Assembly (NCBI GenBank): GCA_965232015.1
Contig: OZ246946.1
Coordinates: 1,922,001-1,986,000 of the forward strand
From: JAJEAO01 sp963667635
GTDB taxonomy: Bacteria; Acidobacteriota; Vicinamibacteria; Marinacidobacterales; Marinacidobacteraceae
Reading direction: 5' to 3'
Length of the DNA: 64,000 nt
This document shows, one piece after another, positions 41,607 through 50,865 of the stretch (the stretch's first letter is position 1; each line of letters starts with the position of its first letter). The notes under the pieces were generated by a model, which saw nothing but the letters and a program-made list of their open reading frames with translations, searched no databases and was not told the origin of the DNA. The position numbers were made by a program, and so were the translations under genes.

Positions 41607-44600
41607 TCAGGCGCCGGGGCGCGGCGTCAGCCGCGGCGGTCCACCGGCGCGGAGCGCCTGGTTCAGTCCCTCGATCCGCTCCCGGACCGCCTCCGAGGCG
41701 GCGAGACGCTCCTCGAGTTCGCCTTCCATGGCGGCGATGCGGGCCTCGACCTGGGGGCTCGGGGCCTCGGTGTAGGCGTCGAGGGTGCGGGCCTCGGCGG
41801 CGATCCGGAAGAAAAGCGGCCGCGGCCAGGCATTGAATCCGGGCCGCCCCTCGTTCCGGGAAAGCCCGTTCGCGGCTTCCTGCGCGGCCTCCCGGAAGCT
41901 CGCGACATCGGAGCGGAGATCCTCGTCCGCGTCCTCGCCGAACGCTTCGAGCAGCTCCCCGGCCTCGGCGGCGGTGGCGGCGGCGGCCTCGTGGGCCTCG
42001 GCCATCCGGCGGAGCATCCCCGCGAGCCGGGTCAGCGCGGCGTGGTTCGCCTGCCGATCGGCCTCGGAGATCCCGAGCCGGGGATCCTCGGAGAGGACGA
42101 CCGTCGCCTCCGACTGCGTCTCGTCCCGAGTGACTCGGACCGTATAGGTCCCGGGGAGCGCGCGCGGACCGGAAGGCGGCCCGCGGAAGCCCCCTCCCTG
42201 CCCCGGGATCGGCGGATCGTGCCGGAGGTCCCAGTTCGTCCGGTTCAGGCCGGGATCGAGGTCCACCGTGAGCGAGCGCACGGTCCGCCCATCGGCATCG
42301 AGCACGGTGATCCCGGCCTCCCCCGCCTCCTTCGCCAGGATGTGGATCAAGGCGCCCTCGGGAGGGTTCTCGGCGATGTAGAACTTGTGTCCGGTGTTCC
42401 CCTTGTGGGTGTACATGCGCCACGCCACCGCGTCCCGGATCGGGAACATGTGGATGTCGGCCTCGAAGTCCTCCGCATCGAGCGTCGAAAGCGGCGTGAT
42501 GTCATCCGCGATCCAGACGCTGCGGCCGTGGGTGCCGAGGATCAGGTCGTTCTCCCGGGGATGGAAGGCGAGGTCGTCCACCGGGACCGTGGGAATCTGC
42601 CCGGCGAGCCGTCGCCAGCTCGCGCCCCGATCGATCGAGATGTGGACTCCGAACTCCCCGCCGACTGCGAGCAGGTTCTCGTTGTCGTGGTGCTCCCGGA
42701 TCACGTTGAGCGCCGCCTCCGGCGGGAGGCCGTCCGCGAGCGAACGGAAGCCGTCGCCGTAGTCCTCGCTCGCGAACACGTAGGTCGTGTAGTCGTCGTT
42801 GCGGTGGCCGTCGAGCGTCACGTACACCCGGCCGGCGGCGTGGGCGGAGGCGATGATCCGGGTGACGTAGGTCTGCTCCGGGACCCCGGGCAGGTTGCCG
42901 GTGATGTCGTCCCAGGTGGCCCCGCCGTCCCGGCTGCGCTGCACCGTCCCGTCATCGGCGCCGACGTAGAGCACTCCCGCCTCCACCGGAGACTCGGAGA
43001 TCGTGACGATCTGCCCGTAGGTCGAGATCCCGTCGTGGCGCGAGAGCGTCTCGTCGGTCACCGGAACGCCCATGATGGGCATCTCGTCCCGGTCGAGGCG
43101 CCTGGTGAGGTCGTCGGTCCGGGTCCACTCGTCGCCACGGTTCCGCGAGATGAACAGCCGGTTCCCGCCGTAGTACACCGTGTTCGGATCGTGCGGCGAG
43201 ACGACGATGGGGCTGTTCCAGTCGAACCGGTAGCGGTCGCCGTCGTCCGGCTCCTCGCGGGGGCGGATCGTCTTGGTCTCGGAAGTCGCCCGGTTCAGCC
43301 GCCGGAGGTTCCCGTTCTGCGACTCGATATAGACCGTGTCCGGCTCATTCGGGATGACCTGCGTGTAGAAGCCGTCGCCGCCCCCGATCCGGAACCAGTC
43401 CTCGTTGCTGATCCCCTGCCGGAACAGCGTCCGCGACGGACCCGCCCAGCTCCCGTTGTCCTGGAGCCCTCCGTAAACCATGTAGGGCGTCCGCAGATCG
43501 AAGCCGATCTCGTAGAACTGCCCGAGCGGGATCGTGTTCACGAAGTCCCAGGTCCGGCCCCGGTCCCGGGAGATGTGGATGCCGCCGTCGTTGCCGAGCA
43601 GCATGTGATCCGAGTCGGCCGGATCAATCCACATCGCGTGGTGGTCCACATGGATCCGCTCCACCCACTCGGTGTCGAAGGTGCGGCCGGCGTCCTGCGA
43701 GTAGTGGATCCGGGTGCCGAGGACCCAGATCCGCTGGTCGTTGTTGGGATCGATCCGGATCTGGCTGTAGTACATCGGGCGCGGATTCGTGTCGCTCATC
43801 CGGGTCCAGGTGAGCCCGCGGTCCTCCGAGCGGAAGACGCCGCCGTCGCGGTTTTCGACGATCGCATAGACGACCCGCGGATCGCGGCGGTACACGTCGA
43901 GCCCGATCCGGCCGGTGTCGCCCTCGGGCAGCCCGCCCCCGAGCTTCGTCCAGGTCTCCCCGCCGTCGGTGGTGCGGTGGATTCCGCTGCCGGCTCCGCC
44001 GCCGGCGAAGCCGTAGGCGCGCCGCCGCCGCTGGTAGAGCGCGGCGTAGAGGATGTCCGGGCTCGCCGGATCCATGGCCAGATCCACCGCCCCGGTGTCG
44101 GGATCGCCGTAGAGGACCTTCTCCCAGGTCTCGCCGCCATCCCGGGTCCGGAACACGCCGCGCTCCTCGTTGGGCCCCCAGAGGTGGCCGAGCGCCGCCA
44201 CGTACACCGTGTCCGGGTCCGCCGGATGGACGAGCACCCGGCCGATGTGATGGGTGTCGGAAAGGCCGCGATGCGTCCAGGTCGTCCCGCCGTCGCGCGA
44301 GACGTACACGCCGTTCCCCCACGAGCTGCTCTGCCGGTTCGCCGGCTCCCCGGTGCCCACCCAGACGACCGAAGGGTCGGACGGCGCCACCGCGAGGTCG
44401 CCGATCGAAGAGACCTCCTCGTTCTGGAACTGCGGGATCCAGGTGGTTCCGTGGTTCTCGGTCTTCCACACACCCGCCGAGGCGGTGCCCACCCAGAAGG
44501 TCCGGGGATCGGATTCGACGACGGCGATGTCGTCTATGCGGCCGCCCATGATCGCGGGGCCGATGTTCCGCCATTCGAGCCGGTTCAGGACCGAGTCCAT

Positions 44601-44720
44601 CTGCTCGGGGGTCTGGGCGTCAGCCGCCCCCGGGCCACCCACCGCCACCGCCGCGAGCGCGAGCGCGGTGAGGCGACCCCGCCTCGTCCATCGTCCCAAC
44701 CGGGAAACCGTCACGGGCAT
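41607..44720 (-). CDS. sortilin/BNR-repeat exoprotein (VPS10-like beta-propeller)
   Basis: 1037 residues from ATG 44720, after GGGGAGGAGG. Signal peptide (LTALALAAVAVGG, then A-D-A). Repeated Asp-box motifs, such as SRDGGTTWTHRG, TRDGGETWEKVL, SEDRGLTWTRM and SRDRGRTWDFVN, build a propeller to about residue 750; the C-terminal quarter is Ala/Glu-rich and helical. The family is often labelled glycosyl hydrolase, but the catalytic residues of sialidases are not evident, so a binding or scaffold role is as likely. It may be membrane-associated. Confidence 0.85.
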   Translation of the reverse strand: MPVTVSRLGRWTRRGRLTALALAAVAVGGPGAADAQTPEQMDSVLNRLEWRNIGPAIMGGRIDDIAVVESDPRTFWVGTASAGVWKTENHGTTWIPQFQNEEVSSIGDLAVAPSDPSVVWVGTGEPANRQSSSWGNGVYVSRDGGTTWTHRGLSDTHHIGRVLVHPADPDTVYVAALGHLWGPNEERGVFRTRDGGETWEKVLYGDPDTGAVDLAMDPASPDILYAALYQRRRRAYGFAGGGAGSGIHRTTDGGETWTKLGGGLPEGDTGRIGLDVYRRDPRVVYAIVENRDGGVFRSEDRGLTWTRMSDTNPRPMYYSQIRIDPNNDQRIWVLGTRIHYSQDAGRTFDTEWVERIHVDHHAMWIDPADSDHMLLGNDGGIHISRDRGRTWDFVNTIPLGQFYEIGFDLRTPYMVYGGLQDNGSWAGPSRTLFRQGISNEDWFRIGGGDGFYTQVIPNEPDTVYIESQNGNLRRLNRATSETKTIRPREEPDDGDRYRFDWNSPIVVSPHDPNTVYYGGNRLFISRNRGDEWTRTDDLTRRLDRDEMPIMGVPVTDETLSRHDGISTYGQIVTISESPVEAGVLYVGADDGTVQRSRDGGATWDDITGNLPGVPEQTYVTRIIASAHAAGRVYVTLDGHRNDDYTTYVFASEDYGDGFRSLADGLPPEAALNVIREHHDNENLLAVGGEFGVHISIDRGASWRRLAGQIPTVPVDDLAFHPRENDLILGTHGRSVWIADDITPLSTLDAEDFEADIHMFPIRDAVAWRMYTHKGNTGHKFYIAENPPEGALIHILAKEAGEAGITVLDADGRTVRSLTVDLDPGLNRTNWDLRHDPPIPGQGGGFRGPPSGPRALPGTYTVRVTRDETQSEATVVLSEDPRLGISEADRQANHAALTRLAGMLRRMAEAHEAAAATAAEAGELLEAFGEDADEDLRSDVASFREAAQEAANGLSRNEGRPGFNAWPRPLFFRIAAEARTLDAYTEAPSPQVEARIAAMEGELEERLAASEAVRERIEGLNQALRAGGPPRLTPRPGA

Positions 44721-44851
44721 CCTCCTCCCCCTGTCACCGCAGAAACCCGGACATGAACCGTACCGGGAAAGCGAGGATACCCGACGGGTCCGTTCTCCGG
44801 GAGGCGCGGCGGGACCCTCCTCCCGCTGCGCCGGCGAGCAGACTCCGGCGA

Positions 44852-45322
44852 TCACTCCCCGGGCGCGCCGGCGCGAATCCAGTCCCGGATGGCCGCGATT
44901 TCGTCCTCGGTCAGGGCGGCGCCGCCCGGCGGCATCCGGTCCCCGACGATGCCCTCCCGGGCCTCGATCTTGTGCACCAGGTAGCTGCTCTCGGGATCTC
45001 CGGGCTCCACCAGATCCAGCGCCGCCTGAACGGAAGGGACGTTCACGAGGTTGGCCCGGGCCATCCCGTCGCGGAGGTCGAGCCCGGCCTCGGTCGCGTG
45101 GTCGCCGTGGTGGCCCACGCAGCGCGGATCGAAGATGAGCGCCTGGATGCTCGCCAGCGTCGGCGTCAGGATCTCGGCGGGAGGAGGAGTGGGCTCGGGT
45201 GCGGGCGTGGCCGGGGTCAACGGGATCGCCGGGATCGAATCGCCATCGGAGGACCCACAGCCGGAGAAGACCGCGGCCGCCACCGCGACGGGAAGGAAGA
45301 CAGCCCTGGCTCGTCGCAACAT
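44852..45322 (-). CDS. lipoprotein with degenerate cytochrome-c motif (PSCyt1-like)
   Basis: 156 residues. Lipobox FSGC (C22) after a helix; Pro/Thr-rich linker to residue 50; then a c-type-cytochrome-like domain (SIQALIFDPRCVGHHGDHAT, AGLDLRDGMARANLV, GDPESSYLVHKIEAR, DRMPPGGAALTEDEIAAIRD). The haem site expected as CxxCH reads C68-V-G-H71-H72. Only one thioether could form, so it either binds haem unusually or not at all. It follows the CNACH outer-membrane protein by 32 nt. Confidence 0.78.
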   Translation of the reverse strand: MLRRARAVFLPVAVAAAVFSGCGSSDGDSIPAIPLTPATPAPEPTPPPAEILTPTLASIQALIFDPRCVGHHGDHATEAGLDLRDGMARANLVNVPSVQAALDLVEPGDPESSYLVHKIEAREGIVGDRMPPGGAALTEDEIAAIRDWIRAGAPGE

Positions 45323-45354
45323 GGAGCCGACCCTACCAGCAGCTTTCGCGTCGG

Positions 45355-46488
45355 TCACAGGTAGAGGTGCAGTTGCCCGAGCCACCTCGAGTCGAGCCGA
45401 TCGTTGAACACGAATCGGTCCCGATACCAGGAGAGGCTCACGTGCCAGTGAGTGCGGGGGTAGAGGTCCAGCCCGTAAACCATCCGCCGGATCTCGGCGC
45501 GCGGATCTCCCGCCGCCCGGTAGGTGTGCGGCGCCAGTCGGACCCAGACGCCCCGCCAGACTTCGACTGAAGTCTGGTTGACCAGAACGAGACTGCGGTC
45601 GCCGGCCGCCAGCCCGGGGAACCGGGCGTCCGCCTGGACCCAGGTCACGAGCCACGGGAACGGCGCGTACCCGAACGCGACGCCCCCGGCCGCGCTCCGG
45701 GAGGCGCGCTGCGTCTCGCCGCGATAGAGGGCCGACCCCACCAGAACCGTGCGCGAGCCGAGATCCCGCTGGAGGCGGCCGCTCGCGGTGAAGGCGCGCC
45801 TCCCATCGTCTTCGTGGAACGATTCGGCTCGCCCCGGCCCGGCGGCGACCTGGACGAGCGTCCGATCGCCCGAGAATCCGACCTCCACGCCGTAGATCTG
45901 GTCGTCCTCGGCGAGGTCGAGACGGTCGCGGGAGAGCATCGTGTGGTCGCTGAAGCGGACCCCGTAGGCCGGGAGGAAGCGGCCGCCGCGTACGCTCATC
46001 CGGTCCGAGACCTTGCGCTCCGCCCAGTGCTCGTAGGAGACCAGACCACCGCCGGGACGGCGCCCGAGGACGCCGTAGGCGGTCCACTCCCCGAACCGCC
46101 ACGCCGCCTGCAGGTCCAGGTTCATCATGAGGTTCCGGTCCGGGATATCACGGCCGGCGACCTCGGTCCGCAGCCTCGATGGCCGCATGTCCAGCCCGAG
46201 CTGGAGGGGACCACCGTCCGGGAGCAAGCCGAAGAGGAACGCCTCCTCGGCGCGGCCGTCCGCGAAGGAAGCCGCGCCCGCCCGGCGCCCGAAGGTCGAG
46301 ATCTCCTCGTGCGACAGCGAACGTCCGTAAGGGGTCAGGAGCCCACCACCGGCCGGGGAGTAGTGGCAGGCGTTGCACCGCGGGTACTGCTTCGAGAGGA
46401 ACTTCGGCTCCGCCCCGGCGGAGGCGGGGAACGAGCCCACACCCGCGAGCCAGACGCCCAGAAGCAGGAGCCCGGGATTCCGGGTCAC
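45355..46488 (-). CDS. outer-membrane beta-barrel with N-terminal haem motif
   Basis: 377 residues from GTG 46488, overlapping the YceI stop (GTGA). Signal peptide to about residue 26, then C38-N-A-C41-H42 in QYPRCNACHYSPAGGGLLTP, a c-type haem site with the glycine-rich tail seen in predicted outer-membrane cytochromes. The remainder alternates for barrel strands (WTAYGVLGRR, VLVGSALYRG, WVQADARFPG, LGQLHLYL). A single haem at the mouth of a barrel suggests electron passage through the outer membrane; that is inference. Confidence 0.76.
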   Translation of the reverse strand: MTRNPGLLLLGVWLAGVGSFPASAGAEPKFLSKQYPRCNACHYSPAGGGLLTPYGRSLSHEEISTFGRRAGAASFADGRAEEAFLFGLLPDGGPLQLGLDMRPSRLRTEVAGRDIPDRNLMMNLDLQAAWRFGEWTAYGVLGRRPGGGLVSYEHWAERKVSDRMSVRGGRFLPAYGVRFSDHTMLSRDRLDLAEDDQIYGVEVGFSGDRTLVQVAAGPGRAESFHEDDGRRAFTASGRLQRDLGSRTVLVGSALYRGETQRASRSAAGGVAFGYAPFPWLVTWVQADARFPGLAAGDRSLVLVNQTSVEVWRGVWVRLAPHTYRAAGDPRAEIRRMVYGLDLYPRTHWHVSLSWYRDRFVFNDRLDSRWLGQLHLYL

Positions 46489-47162
46489 GTCGGGGCTCTC
46501 GGAGGAGACGGCGCGACGGTGGCCTCGAGAGCGACCGAGATCCGGACTTCGTCGCGCACGCCGACCCCGAGGTACCGGGGCGGCGGAATCCCGAACGCCT
46601 CGAGGCTCAGGTCGAATCGGGCCTCGACGCGGATCCGATCGCCGTTCCGCCCGAGCCGCGCCGTTCCCGCGATGGGGAGCTCCACGCCGTGCAGACGGAG
46701 CGAACCGCTGAACGCGGCGTCGAACTCGCCTTCACTCGCCGCCGGGGCTCGGTCGAGCGTCACCGCGGTCAGAACCGCGTCCTCGAACGCCTCCCCCCGG
46801 TGGATCTCGAGATAATTCTCACGGAGGTGGGCGTTCCGAAGCGCGATGCCGGTGTCGAGCGAGTCGAGCCGCACCCGGATCGCCCCGCCGCCCGGGCGAC
46901 CCGCCGGCTCGGGACCCCACGCGAGCGTTCCCGAGATGGCCGGCGTGACCGCATCGAAGCTCCCGCCGACCGTGAGAGCACAGCGAACCCGCACCTCACC
47001 GGACGCGACCGTCCAGACCTCGGCGCCCGAGGCTCCCGAGGCACTCGAAGCGAAGCACCCGAGCGCGGCCGCAGCAAGGCCGATCCAGCGCCCGGGCCGC
47101 CGGGCCGGCTTCGCTGCGACGTGCTGCCCCGGGCGCTCAGCGGACCGCATCCACGTGGACAC
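46485..47162 (-). CDS. YceI-family periplasmic lipid-binding-like protein
   Basis: 225 residues, signal peptide (IGLAAAALGCFASSASG). The YceI lipocalin-like fold is seen from EVWTVASGEVRVRCALTVGG, FDAVTPAISGTLAW, LRENYLEIHRGEAFEDAVLT and GVELPIAGTARL. YceI proteins carry isoprenoids or quinones in structures known. Start GTG 47162 or ATG 47150, both inside the preceding permease gene (26-nt overlap). Lies in an operon with a haem barrel, so quinone handling is plausible. Confidence 0.8.
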   Translation of the reverse strand: MSTWMRSAERPGQHVAAKPARRPGRWIGLAAAALGCFASSASGASGAEVWTVASGEVRVRCALTVGGSFDAVTPAISGTLAWGPEPAGRPGGGAIRVRLDSLDTGIALRNAHLRENYLEIHRGEAFEDAVLTAVTLDRAPAASEGEFDAAFSGSLRLHGVELPIAGTARLGRNGDRIRVEARFDLSLEAFGIPPPRYLGVGVRDEVRISVALEATVAPSPPRAPT

Positions 47163-48885
47163 TCAGGATGTCGAGGCCGTGGTACTTCTGATGACGCACC
47201 GAACTCGCGTAGTGCCGGAGCAGCCGCAACGAGATCTCGGCCTCCTCCAGCGCCTCCGGCCGATCCGACAGCATCGTGAGCCGGTCCTCAAGGTTCTCCT
47301 CGCCGGCGGCCGCCACGAACTCCAGTTCGGCGGCGTCCTTTCCCGTCCGCGCGGTGAACCGCAGCTTCCGGTCTCCCGCCGCCTCGGCTCCGGACCCGGA
47401 CGGCTGGTCCAGCAGCGTCAGAAGCGCCTCCTCGGCGGCGGCCACCAGCCGCGTCGTCGAGGCCTCGTCCCAGCGCCGCCGCCGGGCGACCCGAATCAGC
47501 AGCTCCTCGATTCGCTTTCCGGCCGCGGCCTCGAGCGTGACCGAGAGCCGCTTCGGCCGCGGTCCGGTCCATTCGGTGAACAGCACGAGCAGGAGCGCGG
47601 TGAGCCCGCCGGCGGTCATGCCGTTGTCCAGCAGCGAACCCGCCACGCCGTCGAGCCCGCCAGGGAACACGAGACCGGACTGGAAGGCGGCTCCCAGCCA
47701 GTAGGACACGCCGACGATGACCGCCTGGGTGGTGCCGATCCCCTCCGCGACCACGAGGCGGAGGCCTACGGTGAACAGGACTCCGATGAGGAAGAGGCCC
47801 GCGGCCGCTACGACCGGGTCGGGCGCCGACGTGAACACGGCGGCGAACTTGGGGAAGAACGCGAGCGCCGCGAGGATGGCCCCGACCGTGACGCCGACCC
47901 GCCTCGAGGCGACGCCGGTGACCTCGGTCACCGACACGCTCGACGAGTAGGTCGTGTTCGGAACGACCCCGGCCAGCCCGGAGAGCAGGTTGCCGACGCC
48001 GTCGGCGGCGACGGCGCCCTCGACCACCCGGTAGTCCGGCGCCCGCCGATCCCGCCACGAGACCCGCTGGATCGCGATCGCGTCGCCGAGCGTCTCGATC
48101 GCGCCGACCAGCGTGACGAACACGAAGGCGGGCAGCAGCCCCCAGAACGCCGGCCCCAGCGAGAAGTCGAGACCCGGCCATCCGCCATCCGGAGTCCCGA
48201 GCCACGCCGCCTCGCGCACCGGCGTCAGATCGAGGATCCCGACCGCGGAGGCGAAGACGCACCCGACGACGAACCCGATCGCGAGCGACCACGGCTTGAG
48301 CGCCCGGCTCCCCCGGATGCCGAGCCCGGCGATCGCGGCGAGGGTCGCGAAGAACGTGAGCGGAGCGGCGTAGGACGGCGCGCCCTCGGGGGCGGAGCCG
48401 ATCATCGCGAACAGGATGGGCATCACGGTGACCGCGATGAGCATGATCACCGTGCCCGCCACCGTCGGCGTGATGAGTCGCCGCAGCCACGAGAGTCGGA
48501 AGGCGAGCAGGAACTGGAACAGCGACGACGCGAGCACGAGGGTCGCGAGGAGAGGCGGCCCCCCGGTTGCGAGCGCCGTGGCGCAAACGGCGATGAAGGC
48601 GCCCGATGTCCCCATGGTGAGGACATGCCCGGCGCCGAAGCGACCGAGACGCGCCGATTGCAGGACCGTGGAGAGTCCGGCCACGACGAGCACGGCGAAC
48701 AGCGACCACGCCAGGTAACCCGGAGGAGCCTCCGCGCCCGCGGCCCGGATCACGATGATCGGAGTGAGGATGATCCCGCCCACCTGGACGAGCGTCATCT
48801 GGACACCGAGACCCAGCGCCAACAGCGCCGGCGGCCTTTCGTCGGGCTGGAACCGGATCCCGGACGGAGACGACGCAATGCTCAT
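47137..48885 (-). CDS. NCS2-family permease fused to GHKL-like C-terminal domain (copy A)
   Basis: 582 residues. Residues about 20-430 form a nucleobase:cation symporter-2 transporter with roughly 14 hydrophobic segments; signature parts are LITPTVAGTVIMLIAVTVMP, FVTLVGAIETLGDAIAIQRV and VPNTTYSSSVSVTEVTGVAS (the Q/N-x-G-x4-T-like loop is altered). The last 140 residues are cytosolic: LVAAAEEALLTLLDQP resembles the N-box helix of anti-sigma-type ATPases, with AELEFVAAAGEENLEDRL and SLRLLRHYASSVRHQKYHGL. This domain is unusual for a permease. Copy B is 80 nt upstream. Confidence 0.85.
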   Translation of the reverse strand: MSIASSPSGIRFQPDERPPALLALGLGVQMTLVQVGGIILTPIIVIRAAGAEAPPGYLAWSLFAVLVVAGLSTVLQSARLGRFGAGHVLTMGTSGAFIAVCATALATGGPPLLATLVLASSLFQFLLAFRLSWLRRLITPTVAGTVIMLIAVTVMPILFAMIGSAPEGAPSYAAPLTFFATLAAIAGLGIRGSRALKPWSLAIGFVVGCVFASAVGILDLTPVREAAWLGTPDGGWPGLDFSLGPAFWGLLPAFVFVTLVGAIETLGDAIAIQRVSWRDRRAPDYRVVEGAVAADGVGNLLSGLAGVVPNTTYSSSVSVTEVTGVASRRVGVTVGAILAALAFFPKFAAVFTSAPDPVVAAAGLFLIGVLFTVGLRLVVAEGIGTTQAVIVGVSYWLGAAFQSGLVFPGGLDGVAGSLLDNGMTAGGLTALLLVLFTEWTGPRPKRLSVTLEAAAGKRIEELLIRVARRRRWDEASTTRLVAAAEEALLTLLDQPSGSGAEAAGDRKLRFTARTGKDAAELEFVAAAGEENLEDRLTMLSDRPEALEEAEISLRLLRHYASSVRHQKYHGLDILSVHVDAVR

Positions 48886-48964
48886 GGGAACTCCGGGAAG
48901 GGATGAAGACCGGGCGCGTCGGGCCGCCGGAACGGCGCCCGCGACCGGCGCCTCCGGGGGCGCT

Positions 48965-50695
48965 TCAGCGGGATGCCTCCACATGGACGCTCAGGATGTC
49001 GAGCCCATGGTACTGCTGATGGCGAACGGAGCCGGCGTAGTGCCGCAGCAGGCGCAGGGAAATGTCTTGCTCCTCCCCGACCTCGAACTCGTCCGAGAGG
49101 AGGGCCAGCCGGTCCTCGATGTTCTCGCTGCCGCCGGCCGCGACGAACTCCAGTTCGGCCTCGCGCCCTTCCACCCGCGCGGTGAAGCGGAGCTGGCGCC
49201 GGTCATCCGGATCGCCCCCCGGCTCCGGGCGGTGGCGGAGCAGCGTCAGGAGAGCCTCTTCCGCCGCCGCCCGGAGGCGCAACCGCGACTCGCGGTTCCA
49301 GCCGCGGGCCCTCGTGAGTCCCGTCAGGAAGTCCTTGATCCGCGCGGCCGCGGCTGATTCGAGCGGAACGGATAGGCGCCGGGGGCGGGGTCGCGTCCAC
49401 TCGAGGAACAGGACGAGACTCAGCACCGTGAGCCCACCCATGGTGACGCCGTTCTCGAGCACCCCGCGCCACGCGCCCTGGATCGCATCGGGAACCACGA
49501 GGCCCGACTCGAAGGCGCTCCCCACCCAGAACGAGACGCCCACGATGACCGCCTGGGTCCGGTCGATTCCGGTCCCCACCACGAGGCGCATGCCCGCCGT
49601 GAACAGGATGCCCATGAGGACCAGGATGGCGGCCGCGGCCACCGGATCGGGAACCGCCGCAAAGAGAGCGGCCGCCTTCGGGAGGAAGGCGAGCCCGATC
49701 AGCACGCAGCCGACGGCGACCCCGACGCGGCGGGAACCCACGCCGGTGAGCTCGACCACCGCGACGCTCGACGAGTAGGTAGTCATCGGCATCGTGCCGC
49801 CGAGACTGCCGAGCAGGCATCCGATGCCGTCGGCGGCCACCGCTCCCTCCACCGCGCGGTAATCCGGCGCGCGCGGCGTTCGCCACGAGAGCCTCTGGAC
49901 GGCCACCGAGTTCCCGAGGGTCTTCAGCGCGGCGACGAGAGTCACGAACCAGAACGCCGGGAGGAGAGACCAGAACTCGGGACCGAACGAGAGATCGAGG
50001 CCGGGCCAGCCCGTCGCGGGCACGCCGAACCACGCCGCCTCGCCGACGGGCGAGAGGTCCATGATCCCGGCCTGGTACGCCACGATGCAGCCGGCGACGA
50101 ATCCGATCGCGAGCGACCACGGCTTGAGCCGCCCCCGCATTCCGAAGGCGGCGATCACCGCCAGCGTGACGAAGAAGGTCAGCGGGGCGGCGTGAGCAGG
50201 CGCGCCCTCCGGCGCCGAAGCGATCATGTCGAACACGACAGGCATCACGGCCACCGTGATCAGCATGATCACGGTCCCGGCGACCGTGGGGGTGAGGAGC
50301 CGGCGCAGCCTGGGAAGCCGAAAGGCGATGAGGAGATAGAGCAGGCCCGCAGCGAGGATCAGCGTCGCGAGGAGTTCGGGCCCTCCGGACCGGAGCGCGG
50401 CGACATTCACTGCGATGAAGCTGCTCGAAGTACCCGTCGTCAGCAGAAAACCGGCGCCGAACCGCCCCAGGCGCACCGACTGCAGAATCGTGATCAGCCC
50501 GGTGCCGACCAGGGCCGCGAACAGCGCCCAGGTCAGCCACTCGCTGCCCGCGGGTAACCCGGCGGCCCGCGAGACGATGACGGGGATGAGGAGGATCGCC
50601 CCGATCGGTACGAGCGCCAACTGGACTCCGAGCGCGAGCCCGGCCGGGAGCGGGGGACGTTCCTGCGGCTCGTAGCGAACCGAAGACGCGCTCAT
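48965..50695 (-). CDS. NCS2-family permease fused to GHKL-like C-terminal domain (copy B)
   Basis: 576 residues, the same two-part architecture as copy A and clearly paralogous (LLTPTVAGTVIMLITVAVMP, AVEGAVAADGIGCLLGSLGG, MPMTTYSSSVAVVELTGVGS). The C-terminal domain ends identically in type (RLLRHYAGSVRHQQYHGLDI). ATG 50695 overlaps the small ORF upstream. The copies differ throughout, so the duplication is old. Substrate, probably a purine or pyrimidine, is not deducible. Confidence 0.85.
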   Translation of the reverse strand: MSASSVRYEPQERPPLPAGLALGVQLALVPIGAILLIPVIVSRAAGLPAGSEWLTWALFAALVGTGLITILQSVRLGRFGAGFLLTTGTSSSFIAVNVAALRSGGPELLATLILAAGLLYLLIAFRLPRLRRLLTPTVAGTVIMLITVAVMPVVFDMIASAPEGAPAHAAPLTFFVTLAVIAAFGMRGRLKPWSLAIGFVAGCIVAYQAGIMDLSPVGEAAWFGVPATGWPGLDLSFGPEFWSLLPAFWFVTLVAALKTLGNSVAVQRLSWRTPRAPDYRAVEGAVAADGIGCLLGSLGGTMPMTTYSSSVAVVELTGVGSRRVGVAVGCVLIGLAFLPKAAALFAAVPDPVAAAAILVLMGILFTAGMRLVVGTGIDRTQAVIVGVSFWVGSAFESGLVVPDAIQGAWRGVLENGVTMGGLTVLSLVLFLEWTRPRPRRLSVPLESAAAARIKDFLTGLTRARGWNRESRLRLRAAAEEALLTLLRHRPEPGGDPDDRRQLRFTARVEGREAELEFVAAGGSENIEDRLALLSDEFEVGEEQDISLRLLRHYAGSVRHQQYHGLDILSVHVEASR

Positions 50696-50865
50696 CGGGA
50701 ACCCTTCGCCCCGGAGTCGGGATGCCGCGCGGGGCCCTCCGGAGCGGGATCGCGCCCGGGAGAACGGCTGGATACGAACTCGCGGGCCGCGCCGCGCAGA
50801 ACCAGGTTCCGGATCGCGACCAGAACGGCGAGCTCGAGTCCGACGGTCTTGAGCAGGGAGGTCAA
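50692..50865 (-). CDS. 57-residue ORF coupled on both sides
   Basis: TTG 50865 overlaps the hydrolase stop as TTGA and its own TGA overlaps the permease start as ATGA. It encodes MTSLLKTVGLELAVLVAIRN and then a hydrophobic-to-basic tail; a single helix (LELAVLVAIRNLVL) is visible. It could be a small membrane subunit for the permease. No homologue recognised. The exact tiling is the evidence for being real. Confidence 0.5.
   Translation of the reverse strand: MTSLLKTVGLELAVLVAIRNLVLRGAAREFVSSRSPGRDPAPEGPARHPDSGAKGSR

Noticed and set aside
41598..44756. 1052-codon open frame on the plus strand
   Set aside because: It is antisense to the BNR gene; its translation is Arg/Asp/Val/Pro-rich without domains. 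Long antisense frames are common at this GC content.
47318..47345. hairpin-B-like CGAACTCCAGTTCG inside the permease gene (also near 49150)
   Set aside because: Encodes the conserved A-E-L-E-F-V-A of the C-terminal domain in both paralogues; arms are shorter than the true repeat.
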